DNA from: Epithemia pelagica
Lineage: Eukaryota > Bacillariophyta > Bacillariophyceae > Surirellales > Surirellaceae
Direction of reading: 5' to 3'
Assembly: GCA_946965045.2 (NCBI GenBank)
Contig: OX337229.1
Location: 4,526,001 to 4,590,000, forward strand
Length of the DNA: 64,000 nt
A program made the translations under genes and the position numbers. The notes beneath the pieces are model-generated. The model saw only the letters and a list, made by a program, of their open reading frames with translations. It made no database searches and was not told where the DNA came from. Below are positions 41,538 to 53,367 of this stretch, piece by piece (position 1 is the stretch's first letter; every line of letters begins with the position of its first letter).

Positions 41538-42493
41538 ACCTCCCCCCTATAGATGGCCTTGTTTAATGCATTTTAAGTTTGTCTATTACACTCAGGCTTC
41601 AGATTTAGTACCTTTACGAACAATCGGAGGCGCTCGAACATGCTGTGGTGCTGACAACAAGAGACCTCTTCTTTGAATGCGATTCAAAGTTACACACTTC
41701 TACGCAGCGATGATTCCATGTCTCTAAGTCTTTCTATCGGATGTTACAGTGCTACGTCTTCTACCGTCGCAGTGTTTCGCTGAAGGGATGAGATAGGAGT
41801 ATTGTCAAACAATTGCTCCTACTCCTAGGAGTAAGAGAAGAAAACGAGGGTTACCTACCTCGATGGAGAAAAAAGTAGGAGTAATCTACAATAGCAATAT
41901 GGGTTGCGGTTGCAGGGGTGCGGGATGCGGGAGATGGGGAACGGGAACGGGACGCCTGTGAGACATAGTTGGAAGTCTTTTCAGTCATTTCTCGTGGCAA
42001 CCCCACTGGGCCTAAACTCTGAGGATTGAATGGAAATTCTTTTGTGTCTGTGTTAGCTCATATACTCTTCAGCGGTTCAAATATCTTGGTCTGGGATCGA
42101 TGGATATTGGATGTTGGATGGAGCGGTGCTTGCTGGGTCAACGAGGGTTGCAATAGACCACACGCTCACTCCAGTCCAAGTCCAAGGGGAACGAGTAATA
42201 GACATTTGATTCCTCATTGACCGACTTTCGCTTCTTGAATCTCGGGAGTGCAGACGCTGGTATCGACAACATCTTCCTCAGGTTCATTCAGACGAGATCG
42301 ATTGTTGGACTGGAAGAGACATTGTAGGAGTTGTCACAAACCAAGGGACGCACTCTACTGGGATCCCGCCTATGGAATCGGGGCCATCCTATTTGTTGAG
42401 GAGACTTAAACCGAATATTTTCAGAGTCATAGACACCTGGTAGCTTTGACGAATTCGTAAGAGTTTCTTGTGGAAGAAGATCCGATCAAAACC
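41538..42493. other. Intergenic with a perfect palindrome
   Basis: No gene recognised over about 950 bases. Holds the palindrome at 41820 with extra half sites at about 41794 (TAGGAGTA) and 41875 (GTAGGAGTAA), and a G-rich stretch near 41900-41960. The right end is the presumed kinase promoter. Confidence 0.5.
41820..41833. repeat. Perfect 14-base palindrome TACTCCTAGGAGTA
   Basis: Consensus member of the dispersed intergenic palindrome family, with flanking half sites in both orientations. Confidence 0.8.
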
Positions 42494-44486
42494 ATGAAAA
42501 TGGAACAGGCGCCACCCGCACCCCCAAGGGAACACTCTCCCCAACTATACATGACACCACAGCTACAGAGGAGAAGAGATGGTTTGTGTCCAGGACTTTT
42601 CTTACTATCGCAAGATAGCAGAAGCCGACAATCTCCTGGTGGTATGTCAAAGGACTATAGAACAAATTCCAAGCTGCTTCTACAAATTGAAGAACGAGAA
42701 GGAATTCCACGGGAGATACTGGAGCTTCAAACAGTTGTCGACTCCGTTAGTGCAGCGTTGAAAGAGTTTGTATCGAACCGGCGCGAAGTGATCAGCTTGG
42801 ATTTTGTTCCCAAGGGTTGTGTATGGATAATAGAGCTCAATTCTGGAGTTGGCGAAGCCGATGAAAACTATCGACTCGAAGTTAGAGTGTTGGCGAATGA
42901 TATTAATGGCATAACAAATTATGTGGCAGAAACGGCTCTCCAACCAAAAGCAAGCATGAACGCAATGGCTCCACCACTTTCAGGGGCGAAAGAAGCGAAG
43001 CCTGTGTTTGATCTTCTTTGTATTGCTGTCAGAAAGAGTATTGTGAGATTGGAGTTTCCCGAGTTTCCGGAGGGCTGCAAAGGGGTTTCTTTCCGAGAAA
43101 TTTATCAGCTCAATGCTCGGGTACGTGATGTTGGGGGAGTTCGCTCACAGGTTCTATGGTGAACCTCTCTTCTATCTTATCTAACAAGTTCTGTTCACGT
43201 TTGTGTTGCAGCTTAAGTCTGGTTCATTTGCAACTGTATGCCGCGGTACTCATCGTGCCACCGGACGAAAGGTCGCTATCAAGTGTGTTTTACGGAAAGA
43301 CTTACCGCCATCTGATGATGCAGCTATCTACGATGAAGTCGCTATTCTTGCGAGTTTAAATCACCCACATATTGTTCCGATAATAGACTTTTTCGATGAG
43401 AAAGACTGTTATTTCATTGTTATGGAACTCATGAGCGGAGGGGACCTCTTCGATCGCATCGGCCAAAAGAAATCTTACTCGGAGGCAGACGCACGAGACC
43501 TAATTGTTAAAATGTTGAAGGCCGTTGCTTATTGTCACATCCGACAGATAGCACACTGCGACATGAAACCCAAGAACCTGTTGCTGATGTCCGATGACAA
43601 CGACTCCTACATCAAACTGGCTGATTTTGGTTTCTCGGCCCGTGTCCATGAACCCAAGTCACTTACGAAACAGTGCGGAACACCCTTCTTTGTTGCACCA
43701 GAAATTCTTTTGCGAAAAGGCTACGATCAGCAGTCGGATATGTGGAGTGTAGGCTGCATTATCTTTTTGTTGTTGTCCGGACAGCTGCCTTTCATGGGTC
43801 GAAGCCAGAAAGAATTATTTCGCAAGATTGTTGCTGGAAAATTCGAATTCAGTGACAAAGAGTGGGAAGGAGTCTCGGATGAAGCACGAGACTTGGTTAC
43901 GGGGTTGCTAGTTCTCGATCCTGATCAGAGATTAACGGCCGCACAAGCTGTTCGACATCGGTGGTTGAAGGCATCAAGACAGAGTCTCAGCTTGATCAAT
44001 TTGCAAAATACGTCTCAACGTTTGAAGATATTCAATGCTCGTATGAAACTCAGATCGGCCGTAATTGCTGTGGACTGGGTCAGTAGTTTGAAACGAATGT
44101 CATGGATATCAAGTCGAAATATGGGAAATTTTTCAGATGACGCATCCGTTGGATCTGCGACATCACGGGGATCGGAACGCCTTCTTGCAGTCGCAGCAAT
44201 GGGACGGCGACGGATGGAGAGCGATGACAATAGCAGTGATCTCGATTCTGGAGGAAAGATTGGAGGATCCAAGCGGCGATCTAAAGTCACGTCGAGCAAC
44301 GGCGGAAAGTCTAGCGAGCGGAGAAGTAGCTCTACCCATAGCGGCAGGAGTGGAGATTCTGGAGGTAGCGGCGGGAAAGGCACAAGCGGAAAGTCAAGCA
44401 CTCACAGCAGCAGCAAAGTGGGAAGCAGCAGCAGAACTGGGAAACCGAAGTCGTCTGTATCGAGGAAGAAGAAAACTGATATTTGA
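42494..44486 (+). CDS. CAMK-like Ser/Thr protein kinase with HCD catalytic loop
   Basis: Exons 42494-43120 and 43212-44486, phase 0 across a 91-nt intron, give 633 residues. The first 200 residues are not recognised (a possible PH-like regulatory region, weak). The junction restores the kinase start: IYQLNAR joined to LKSGSFATVCRG. Then come VAIKCVL (Lys), HCDMKPKNLLL, ADFGFSAR, GTPFFVAPEIL and the D-x-W-S-x-G block (QQSDMWSVGC). The catalytic loop reads His-Cys-Asp instead of His-Arg-Asp (a non-RD kinase). The C-terminal 150 residues are Ser/Gly/Lys-rich and disordered. Substrate unknown. Confidence 0.85.
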
Positions 44487-44813
44487 TACGGCACACTTAC
44501 TCTGAGAAATGACCGAAAGACAGCTTTTTGGTAGCCCAGCAGTCGAACACTATTTTGGTTGCTACGATGAACGAAAAGTTCGGACGAGCTTTGGCTGTGC
44601 TTTAGCTGTTCTCTGATTCCATGCCTTTCCACGGCCAGCGACACGAACTTAGCGAAGGACGCCGGTGAATCGGATATTTCTAGTTGTCGCTGTTGTAGTT
44701 CGCTTATTAAACTAATCGACGCACTGCCGCAATTGTTTCGTTTTACTCCTCTAGGAGTCGATAGATGAATATTAGGAGTAGTTGGGACGTAGATAAACCC
44801 AACTACCTGCTAC
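44487..44813. other. Intergenic with an imperfect palindrome
   Basis: Between kinase and PhyH genes, same strand. Contains the split palindrome at 44745 and TAGGAGTA at 44773. Confidence 0.5.
44745..44758. repeat. Split palindrome ACTCCT-CT-AGGAGT
   Basis: Two 6-base arms around CT; a diverged member of the TACTCCTAGGAGTA family. Confidence 0.6.
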
Positions 44814-46196
44814 ATGACCTCGAACCTTCTTAAGGACCAGCTGCGTTGCCACAGGCAGGGCGTACATCCATCCACGACGTCGCACCACAAAATCCGAATT
44901 GCCCCAATTTGCGTTTCTTGCATACAGACCATGAGATTGAAGAGATCGCTGTGGTTGTGGGTTCCGTTGCAACTATCCCTGAACAGTACTGTCGCCTTTC
45001 TGTATGAGAAGGCAAAACACGAAGTCCACTTACATCTCATGCAACCCATTTCAGTCTCATCTTCTCGGAACCAGCGACAGAGTGCCTTCGGTCCACTAGC
45101 GACAGGACGAACAGGACGAACAGGACGAAGTGATTTTGAAAAAGACCGCTTTTCCAATGAATCTCAAAACCTAGCCTCAAGTGAAATTCGCAAAGAGCGG
45201 TGGTCACAGGTTGGTTCCTTCAAGGAGCCATCCTTGGAAACTCAGCTTTCCTACGCGCGGAACGGCCACACTGTGTTGAGGAGTATATTGGATCGTCAAT
45301 TACTTTTACGAAAGGTTCGTCCATCGCTTCTGGACCACGCGCAGAAGAAAGAACTCGAAGCATGGAAGCAAAAGGTGGAGGTCGCCCTTGGATCTGGAGC
45401 GCCAAGATCTTGTAAAACTGTTGCACAATGTCGCCATCACTTTGAGCGTCACTTTGGTTCCAAGGACGTTTCAATACCTTTCTTACAATACTTTAACAAC
45501 TGGCGAGTCCTACACGACGTCGAGATATTGGCAAAAAGTGAACTTTTGGCTAGAACGGCAGCTTGTCTAATGAATGTTCAGACAGTCCGTCTTTACCAGG
45601 ATTCTCTGTTTTGGAAAAGAGCAGGCGACGGTCCGACACCGTGGCACGTGGATGCTCGAATGGCACCGTTTGATACCACAAATATGATCACGTTTTGGAT
45701 ACCACTACAAGACCTTCCGTCACACGAAGATTCAGCGCTTGTTTTCTGTTCCGCTAGTCATTGTGATTTTGCTCTTCCGTACTGGCACCCCCCTCCGAAC
45801 GAAGAGGACAGTGAATCTGAGTGGAATCGTCTGGAGCAACGCTATGGCCCTGATGCTATTGTTGACTACTTGCCACTTCAGGCTGGAGACGCCACGGTTC
45901 ATTCAGGATGGACTCTTCACTGTGCAGACGCAAACACAAGCGGAAAAGGAAGAGATCGACTCGCCTTGGCCATCACTTATGTTGACGGATCCGCACCCGT
46001 CCGTCATGGTGCTGTTGAAGCTGCTTCGAAGAACTCTGGCAGGGGTGATAATGAAGATGCATGGAGCTATAGGGATTGGGTCGGCGAAGTTGAACCGCAG
46101 AAAAGGAAGTTTTCTCATGAACTGGTACCTATTGTTTGGCCTACTCGCAAGTCCAAACCGCCATCTAAGAAAACGCTTAAACGAAAGAAAGCGTGA
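44814..46196 (+). CDS. Phytanoyl-CoA dioxygenase (PhyH) family protein
   Basis: 460 residues from ATG 44814. A second ATG at 44931 gives 421 residues starting with a signal-like helix (LWLWVPLQLSLNSTVAFL), compatible with secretory or plastid targeting. The double-stranded beta-helix motifs of Fe(II)/2-oxoglutarate enzymes are present: WHVDARMAP (H-x-D), then a distal His in HSGWTLHCADAN, and an Arg shortly after (GRDRLALAITYV). Near residue 97 a 9-base tandem repeat codes GRTGRTGRS. The substrate (small molecule or lipid) cannot be inferred. Confidence 0.8.
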   Translation: MTSNLLKDQLRCHRQGVHPSTTSHHKIRIAPICVSCIQTMRLKRSLWLWVPLQLSLNSTVAFLYEKAKHEVHLHLMQPISVSSSRNQRQSAFGPLATGRTGRTGRSDFEKDRFSNESQNLASSEIRKERWSQVGSFKEPSLETQLSYARNGHTVLRSILDRQLLLRKVRPSLLDHAQKKELEAWKQKVEVALGSGAPRSCKTVAQCRHHFERHFGSKDVSIPFLQYFNNWRVLHDVEILAKSELLARTAACLMNVQTVRLYQDSLFWKRAGDGPTPWHVDARMAPFDTTNMITFWIPLQDLPSHEDSALVFCSASHCDFALPYWHPPPNEEDSESEWNRLEQRYGPDAIVDYLPLQAGDATVHSGWTLHCADANTSGKGRDRLALAITYVDGSAPVRHGAVEAASKNSGRGDNEDAWSYRDWVGEVEPQKRKFSHELVPIVWPTRKSKPPSKKTLKRKKA

Positions 46197-47411
46197 CACG
46201 ATGGGACGAGATCCTCACGACCAATGATGCTGGAATGAACAGAACGAGTAACCCATTGTTCTTCGCAGGCACTACGGATGACACATCCCTCCCCTAACCA
46301 GTGTGGTCTTGCAATGGATGGCCCGTCTCTCGGGAGCTGGTTGTCGTTCACCATCGGCTTCAAGCGAACAAAGACACGGACTACCACATTGGAATAGAAG
46401 GCCAAGGTGGGTCTTTTCGATCATGCGTCTAAGGTCGTTTTTCTAGGAGAAGATTACACTATCTATGTCCACCTAACACTCCGTTCTACTCCTATTGTAC
46501 GTATCCTTACTCCTAGGAGTTGCAGGTAGGAGTAGATGGTGGTCAATAGCACAGACAGAACTCATTCGTACAGACAGTCGGTCAGTCAGCTTCAGAGAGT
46601 ACAATAGGAATAGAGATAAGTAAGCTCACATAAAACGAAGAATACAATGCAATCAATAGGGAAATTGCCTGCGCGTGCCCGCGCCGTACCTGCCACAAAA
46701 GAAATCGAACAAACTGACAATCAGCGACATAGTTTTCCGTTAAAGGGGTCGCTCGTAAAGAATAGTTAGGCTAATTATGTGATTTCGCTAACAACCAAAC
46801 GGACACATTTCCAATATAATCATCAGAACTGAAGTGTTATATAAATGCTCAAAATCGTTCATAATCGTTCACTTATTCCAGCTGCGCCGCACACGTTCAG
46901 ATGCCAAACCGCGCCGGGAGACGCTCTCTTCTCTCCTCACTCAACGCTCAACGGGCCTACACACAATTGAAAAACCTTTAATCGTCTCCAATCAAACGGA
47001 CATCAACTATAATCAACGCTCGTTCCAACATCCTCAACCACCGTTTCCTGATCCCAACGAATAGGAAAGCATTGATCCTCCTGTTTAGCCAGCAACGGAA
47101 GTTGGGTGCACCTGGATGAAATACTCGTGAGACTAAGTCGAAACCATTACAGAGGTGCGTTCGATTCCAATTCTCTACACCGTGGAGACTCCAGTTACCC
47201 TGTGTTTGATAAGAGAGTGTGCTAGAATGTGACTTCTGTTATTGAGCATCTCCGATCACGAACCATATCATGAAATGTGTTATCGGAGTAGCTCCGGAAA
47301 GCAACAGCTGGTGCTTCGATACGCAATGGAGAGGTGTTATCTTCCCAATGTATTGGAAGGAATTTCATTCCCGCCCGTTCGATGTCTCGCATGAAATAAA
47401 CATGTGTGAAA
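46197..47411. other. Intergenic, palindrome near its left part
   Basis: About 1.2 kb without a recognisable gene. Holds the palindrome at 46509 with flanking half sites CTACTCCTA (46486) and GGTAGGAGTAG (46525). Presumed promoter/5' UTR of the Myb gene on the right. Confidence 0.5.
46509..46520. repeat. Perfect 12-base palindrome ACTCCTAGGAGT
   Basis: Another intergenic member of the dispersed palindrome family, downstream of the PhyH gene. Confidence 0.75.
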
Positions 47412-50400
47412 ATGACGAACCACGAATCTATGACGAGACTCAGAAAACTCACGCTTTCGGTTGAATCTCACAACAGAAACCTCAGCTCTCAGTTGAACGG
47501 CCTCATGACAACAATGGAGGATCCAACTGCCAGTGCGTCGAAGTCACAAGCAGAAGTGAACAAGCCCTCATCGTCCTCCATAGGTGCAATGAATCAACCA
47601 ACAGCTTCGGAGACAGTGCCCATCGTTCCTGTCAAAGCGACGGCAGGTTTAACCAACCAGACCGAGCCTGATACGCCGAAGTCCAGTTTGCCGCCTGCTG
47701 TTATAACTGTAGACACTTCCAAAGGTGACGATAAAAGCAACCAACAACAGCCTTCCTCCGCCTCGCGGCGTACGCACCATGAGCCGCCTTTCCATGGCGA
47801 AGCGGAAGGACGGACCCCAAAACATGCCAACAAAGCCTCAAATTCGGAACAAAGGATTGAACCCGAGAAGAACGACTCCGAAAACAAGCGACAAGGAGCG
47901 TTTTTCCCTCCTCGCCCATTCGAAGGACGGATGGGAGGAGGACCCACGGGGGCATTCCAGCCGCATACGCGAACTGGTCACCATGGCTCTGGCCCGGTCC
48001 AAGTTTCTCCTCAATCGGGGCGGTATTACTCCAACTATCCTTCAGGTCCATTCCAGCAAGGGCCATACGAGAGAAGCGTACATGATTTCCCCCCTCGTCT
48101 ATCATATGGACAACAACAGCAGCAGTTCCCCGGTATGTTCCCTCCACCGTTCCAACAACAAGGAGGTTTTTCCCAGCAACAGCAACATCATTGGACTCAG
48201 CCACCACAATTTCACGGCCGGCCACCTCCTTATCCACCTCAACACGGCATTATGGTAAACCAGTATCCATCGCAAGGTCCTACCCAACAACAGTCTCATC
48301 CAGGTGTCAGCAATGGTCCCGTAACTAGTGGAGACAGTGCATTTAGTCGAGCCGTCTCAAGCTCCTTCGACAGGAGTGTGAAATCGCGAAATTCTGACGA
48401 AAAAGTAACAGGGACGCATCAAATGGAACAAGACACACAAGGGCACTATGGTTCATCCATGATGAATGGAGACGGAGGGTCCATATCTGATGATGGTTCG
48501 TGGAAACAATTAAATCAAATTCAGTCTGTCGATGAAGAAGAAATCCGCAAGAGAATCGCAGATAAGACCGATCCTCCAGGGCAACGTAAACCCTCGAACG
48601 TCAAACCTGCGGGCTCCAACAGTAGTAGTTTAACAAACTCCCCCACAGACGGTGTTGGTAAGAAACCATTGCTATCAGGCCCGCCCAAGATGACCTCGTC
48701 ATTAGATTCATTGGCATCAGTTTCCTCTGCCCAAGCACCACTAAAAACACCGCAGGATGACAAGCTTATGAGCCCCGCCGAACAGTCTCTTGATTTGATG
48801 AAGTGTTCAAGTGGAAGTAGTGCTCTTCTCTTGCCCCCCGCAAGTGCTGGAAATCAAGCAATGCAATCGCACAACACTTCGGAGGGTGAAGGGAAGCGAA
48901 GCAGTAGCGAAGGAAGAGATGAGACTGAAGGCGACCAGAAAGAAGACATGATTAAGCGACCCTCGAAAAAGGGTCGTACTGGGGCAGGAGAGGGGAAGAA
49001 AAGCCCTTTGTCGATTGCATGCAGCCCGTCAGTCGATCCACATGATGAGAACAAAGAAAAGGCTCAATCCGAAAATCTGGCGTACTCCTCGAAGGAAAGC
49101 TTTTATGACAAACCGCTTTCATACTCTTACTCCATTGAGTCTGTTAACGGGCGAGGTGAGTTTCCTCCAATGATAAATAATCGCCCCCAGTCGTCTGCAT
49201 CTTCTACAGGAACACCGATGCAAGTTGTTCCTTCAAGTGGAGAACGTAACGTCCCCTCGCGTCAAGGAATGACGCAGGTGCCATCATGGGAGATTCATGG
49301 ACAAGACAGTTTTGGGGGACAGAGTTCAGGGAATCCGCTCGCTCCGTCGTTTTCTTTTTCACACGAGTATCCCGGTTCTGTACCTCCATCAGCACCCGAA
49401 CTTGCCCCTCACGCTCATATAGTTCGGTATGGTGACCGCCCCATTGAATCGAGAAATCAATCTTTCGACAATGGTCAGTATCACGGTAGTTTTAGTCGTG
49501 CGGAGACAATGAGCTTCGAAAGCAGGGGACAGGCTTCTGTTCCAGAGCAACGGCAAGGTTACCAAGGCCATTTCCCACCTCATGCCCCGTCCTGGGGATC
49601 AGCTGGTAGTTATCCTCATCCATCTGGCTACACGGTACAGCATCCACCTCAATACAGAATGACGATGCAACCAATGATTATGCGAAGCTTTTCACAGGAC
49701 TCTGAGAGAATTCATGCCTTCCAACCACCCTCTGAGTTCCAGGCACCACCGACAAACATTAATAGGAACAGAACCCGAAAAGAAACACATATTATGACCA
49801 CCCCGTTTGAACCAAGCAAAACAGGAGTGTTTGGTTGGACTAAAGAGGAGGATATGCGTTTGACTGAAATCATGAAGAAATATAAGAATCCGCGTGATTG
49901 GGAACCAATTGCAAAAGAGCTTGATAGAAACCGAAGGTGAGTTTGTCGTGCATCAAAGAGATTCGCTGACAATGGTATTTTCTAAACTTGTTTTGTTACA
50001 GTGCTAAGGAATGCCACGAGCGCTGGATTCGGTACTTGAAACCAGGTGTCCGGAAGGGACAGTGGACGGATCAGGAGGACGAAATTGTCATGGAGGCAGT
50101 GACATCCTCCAAAGAGCAACCATTTACGAGATGGTCGGATTTGGCTCAACGGCTTCCCGGTCGCGTGGGGAAACAGATCCGGGATCGTTGGGTGAATCAT
50201 TTAAACCCGAACATTAATCATTTGCCATTCTCGAAAGAAGATGATCTGCTTCTATGGGAAGGACATCAAAAGGTCGGCAAAAGATGGGTTGAAATCGCAA
50301 CAAAGTTCTTCAAAGGGTCGCGTTCAGAAAACCACATCAAGAATCGTTGGTACTCAGCTTCTTTCAAAAAGTTTATTTCCAATGAGTACGGGGCGCACGC

Positions 50401-50506
50401 CTACAATGCCAAAACCACGGGGCCTAGGTCTCCGAAGAAGGATGCCAAGAAGAAACAGGGGAAAAGAGATGCAGACGAGGACTCCACTTTTTCGGTTGGT
50501 GTTTAA
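47412..50506 (+). CDS. R1R2R3-type Myb transcription factor
   Basis: Exons 47412-49936 and 50002-50506, phase 2 across a 65-nt intron, give 1009 residues. About 800 residues of Ser/Pro/Gln-rich disorder come first. Three Myb repeats follow: GWTKEEDMRLTEIMKKY ... CHERWIRYL (split by the intron), GQWTDQEDEIVMEAV ... QIRDRWVNHL, and LPFSKEDDLLLWEGH ... HIKNRWYSAS. The first Trp of the third repeat is replaced by Phe, a common change in R3. It should bind DNA in the nucleus. The start codon is uncertain; Met codons at 47430 and 47508 are alternatives. Confidence 0.88.
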
Positions 50507-50786
50507 TCGATATTCGTTGAGAATCTTTTCGTCGCCATTGTAACTTGTAATAGAGGATTTCAATCAAAATATCATTGTCAAGTGTCATATCTTCCGCTTG
50601 GATACCCGGGTATGTTATCCGCGACCTATAACGACACGGGACGCCGAAAGATCGCTCTAATGTCGCACAACTTTTATTATTGGTTTGTGATTTTTGTGAT
50701 TGCCCATGAACATCTAAAACGCATCTACTCGAACGCCCGCTATTCCGCATACTTGTTCTCCTCTTATTGAGAGCTACAAGACGACA

Positions 50787-51548
50787 ATGCTTCACCCACG
50801 CTATTGGAAGGCCGTGATTATCTTATCGTTTCAGGGAATATTAACACTTTCTTCGCTGTGTTTCGGTCTACAAAGTAATTGGCCAACCAACTCTACTTCA
50901 AATTTCGGAATCATCAACGGTAACTTCCCCTCACATAGCCATCACATCAGACGTCGTTTTGTCGGGAATTCCAAAGGGGTTGGATTCACTCGCTCGGTTG
51001 AGTACTTCCCATCGAATCCAGAAGCCTTTGTCCTTGTAGAAGTCGAGCCTCGCACGGCATGTCGCCAAGCTGACCAGTATGGTGACAATGATTGCCATTT
51101 CTCATGGGGAACTCATTTTTCCATCACCTACGACCTTCGATTCGGACAGCAGATAACTGCGGATGACTACTTTGAAGGACACTTAATGGTAGGTACTTCA
51201 TTGATTGTTGAAAAAGAAACTGGTTTGGACAGTTTGGCCTCAATTTGTTCTCAATCATATTTTTGTTCTTAGTTTGATGGGCACGTTCCTTATAAATTCA
51301 AATGTGCACTTTGCGGGCAAGAGTGTGAACTCCATGTCCCTATCATTAATGCGGAAATAAAAATCCCAGTTGAAAAGTCTTGCCCCATTCCAGACGCCAC
51401 TGTAAAGAGGCGCATGGACTATCAGTTGTGGCGTCATTCCCCAACTGATGGCCTGATAACAACCAAAGCAGAAGGCTCAATAATTTTTGTTGAAGGCTCA
51501 ACAAAGACTACGCTTGCGGAGATACGACTAGATATATCCGTGACCTAA
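50787..51548 (+). CDS. Secreted ML-like (MD-2-related lipid recognition) protein, tentative
   Basis: Exons 50787-51188 and 51273-51548 join in phase across an 84-nt intron and give 225 residues. A signal peptide is clear (AVIILSFQGILTLSSLC). The mature part has paired Cys (ACRQ, NDCHF, CALC, ECEL, SCPIP) and beta-strand-like segments ending with LAEIRLDISVT. The size, the Cys pattern and the CPIP block recall ML lipid-binding domains, but similarity is weak. I found the second exon from the splice site and frame. Confidence 0.55.
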
Positions 51549-51764
51549 GCAATTGTCTAAACCTCGTTGCTTCCACCTTTGGATACTGCGATACCCTGAA
51601 ACTGGTGACCGCATGTCCCTGTTTAAGTATTTGTAGACGAGCATGAGAGAATGATACACATAAATCTGTTTTGCGTTGACTTGGTTGAAGATCAGAGGAC
51701 GTGCATCTGGCAGACATCACCCAATCATAGAGACTGCGTGTTGTCCGTTTTCAATACACATATC

Positions 51765-52563
51765 CTATCCAGATCTAAGTCCGCCAATGAAGCCAACAGC
51801 AAAGCCGGTGCCACTAGGCATGTTGTACTGCAACACTTCCATCACTTTGTCCATGGCAATAGCGCGGTCCTTTTCGTCAATCTTTCCGTCCCCGTCCAAA
51901 TCTAGAAGACCTTCAACGTCTTGTTTGATCTTACTGTGGTCCACCTTAATATATCCATTGTAAGCCAGAGCTTGTAAGCAGACGAATCCCAAGCCTGAGT
52001 AGTTTGTAGCCCAATTTTGTAAGATAATGCACTGGGATCTCAAGATTCATGATTGCCATATTTCAACTCACCCAACACAGAAGCAGCAGCCTTGCCAGCC
52101 TTCTTAAGAGCAAATCCTGAACAGAAACCAGAAATAAATCCATATGATAGAGAGGTAGGAACTCCCGTATCTACCGCACCTTGGACCTGCATTGTATAAC
52201 ACACAGATTGTCGGAATGTCAGAAACGAGAACAGAAAGAAAAAGAATCTTAGGTGTTACGTGCCACTCGTGTAGCCTTGATTACAGAGAAATGCCAAGAT
52301 CAACATACCCGTGACCCTGCAACGGTGGCCACATCGTCCCAAAATTCAGCACTGGGAACACGGGACAATGTTGTCGTCCAATCGACGTTTCCGTCAGCAT
52401 CCTTGGCGAGAATTTCACCTTTCTTTTTCTCGCAGAGCGTTACCAATGGAGTAGTCGACCCAACCAAACCAGCAGCCATGACAACTCTACTGGCAAAGAC
52501 CCGAGATGACGAAGAAGACGACACTCGTTGAAAAGCTGTTTGTACGCTCTGGAATGCGTTCAT
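51765..52563 (-). CDS. FUN14-domain protein with C-terminal EF-hand
   Basis: Exons 52563-52309, 52186-52072 and 51994-51765 (introns of 122 and 77 nt) join in phase to 199 residues. The FUN14 core is split over exons 2 and 3: SLSYGFISGFCSGFALKKAG then GLGFVCLQALAYNGYIKVD. After it comes a canonical EF-hand loop, DLDGDGKIDEKD, followed by a helix and a Gly-rich hydrophobic end. The N-terminus is Ser/Arg-rich and could target mitochondria (inference). FUNDC1-type proteins act in the mitochondrial outer membrane as mitophagy and ER-contact factors. The EF-hand suggests Ca2+ control. Confidence 0.85.
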
Positions 52564-53367
52564 CGTCCTCGTTTGTGTTTTTCTTGCCAGGTCCACTCCA
52601 CTCCTATTTGCGTTGTCGGTTGTAGGTTGTACAATAGATTGTATTCCGCTGTTGGTCACGAATATACAAGACTGGAAAGTTACCCCACATCCACATCTCT
52701 TTGGTAGGAGCAGAACCTAAACTATGGCCTTCACTCTTTTTGCTTTTGCGGATTATGCGACGCTGTTGTTATGGACGGAAGTGGAAAGATCTTATCCCCA
52801 GCGCTGGAAATAAACACCCAATGGAAATAAACACCGACTGTCTCAATGGGAAATGGAATCTTTTTTGGTGACGAAACCGGAGAACTGCTTGGCAAAAACT
52901 GAGTGTGACATAGGCCCACTGCTTCCGTAGTTACTCCTATGCTGATTGTCTTCAGAGGTTGGAGTTGCACCTCGCCTCCCGATCCCCGATAGCTTCACAT
53001 ACAATCATTTGTAAGTTACAGATTCAGAGAGGAACAGGTAATATGCGAGTACAAGATCTACCGACACTGCTGGTGCTTCTTTGTGGCTCGTGTTCGACAT
53101 TCAATTGCGCCCTGTTGATTGTTCTGATTCAGATTTGTTAGCCGATCCACCAGCGACCGACAGGGCGAAGCACCAAACAGCAAGAATTGTGCACGCTACT
53201 TTGAACCCCTGCTGGACTGTATGGATAATGATTTCCTCTTATATTGGTTAGATTTCTCTATTTCTTAGGGGACGAGGAACTGCACATTTGTTGAACTGGA
53301 GGTCAATTTATTCGTCTCTCTCCATCCACGAAGCTTTCTCAATAATATGAACCAATTTCAACCATCT
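52564..53367. other. Intergenic, nothing recognised
   Basis: About 800 bases between two minus-strand genes. I see no coding frame with family resemblance; one TTACTCCTA half motif near 52940. Confidence 0.5.

Noticed and set aside
47155..47170. B-box-like GTTCGATTCC as a possible tRNA
   Set aside because: No matching acceptor stem or A box at the right distance.
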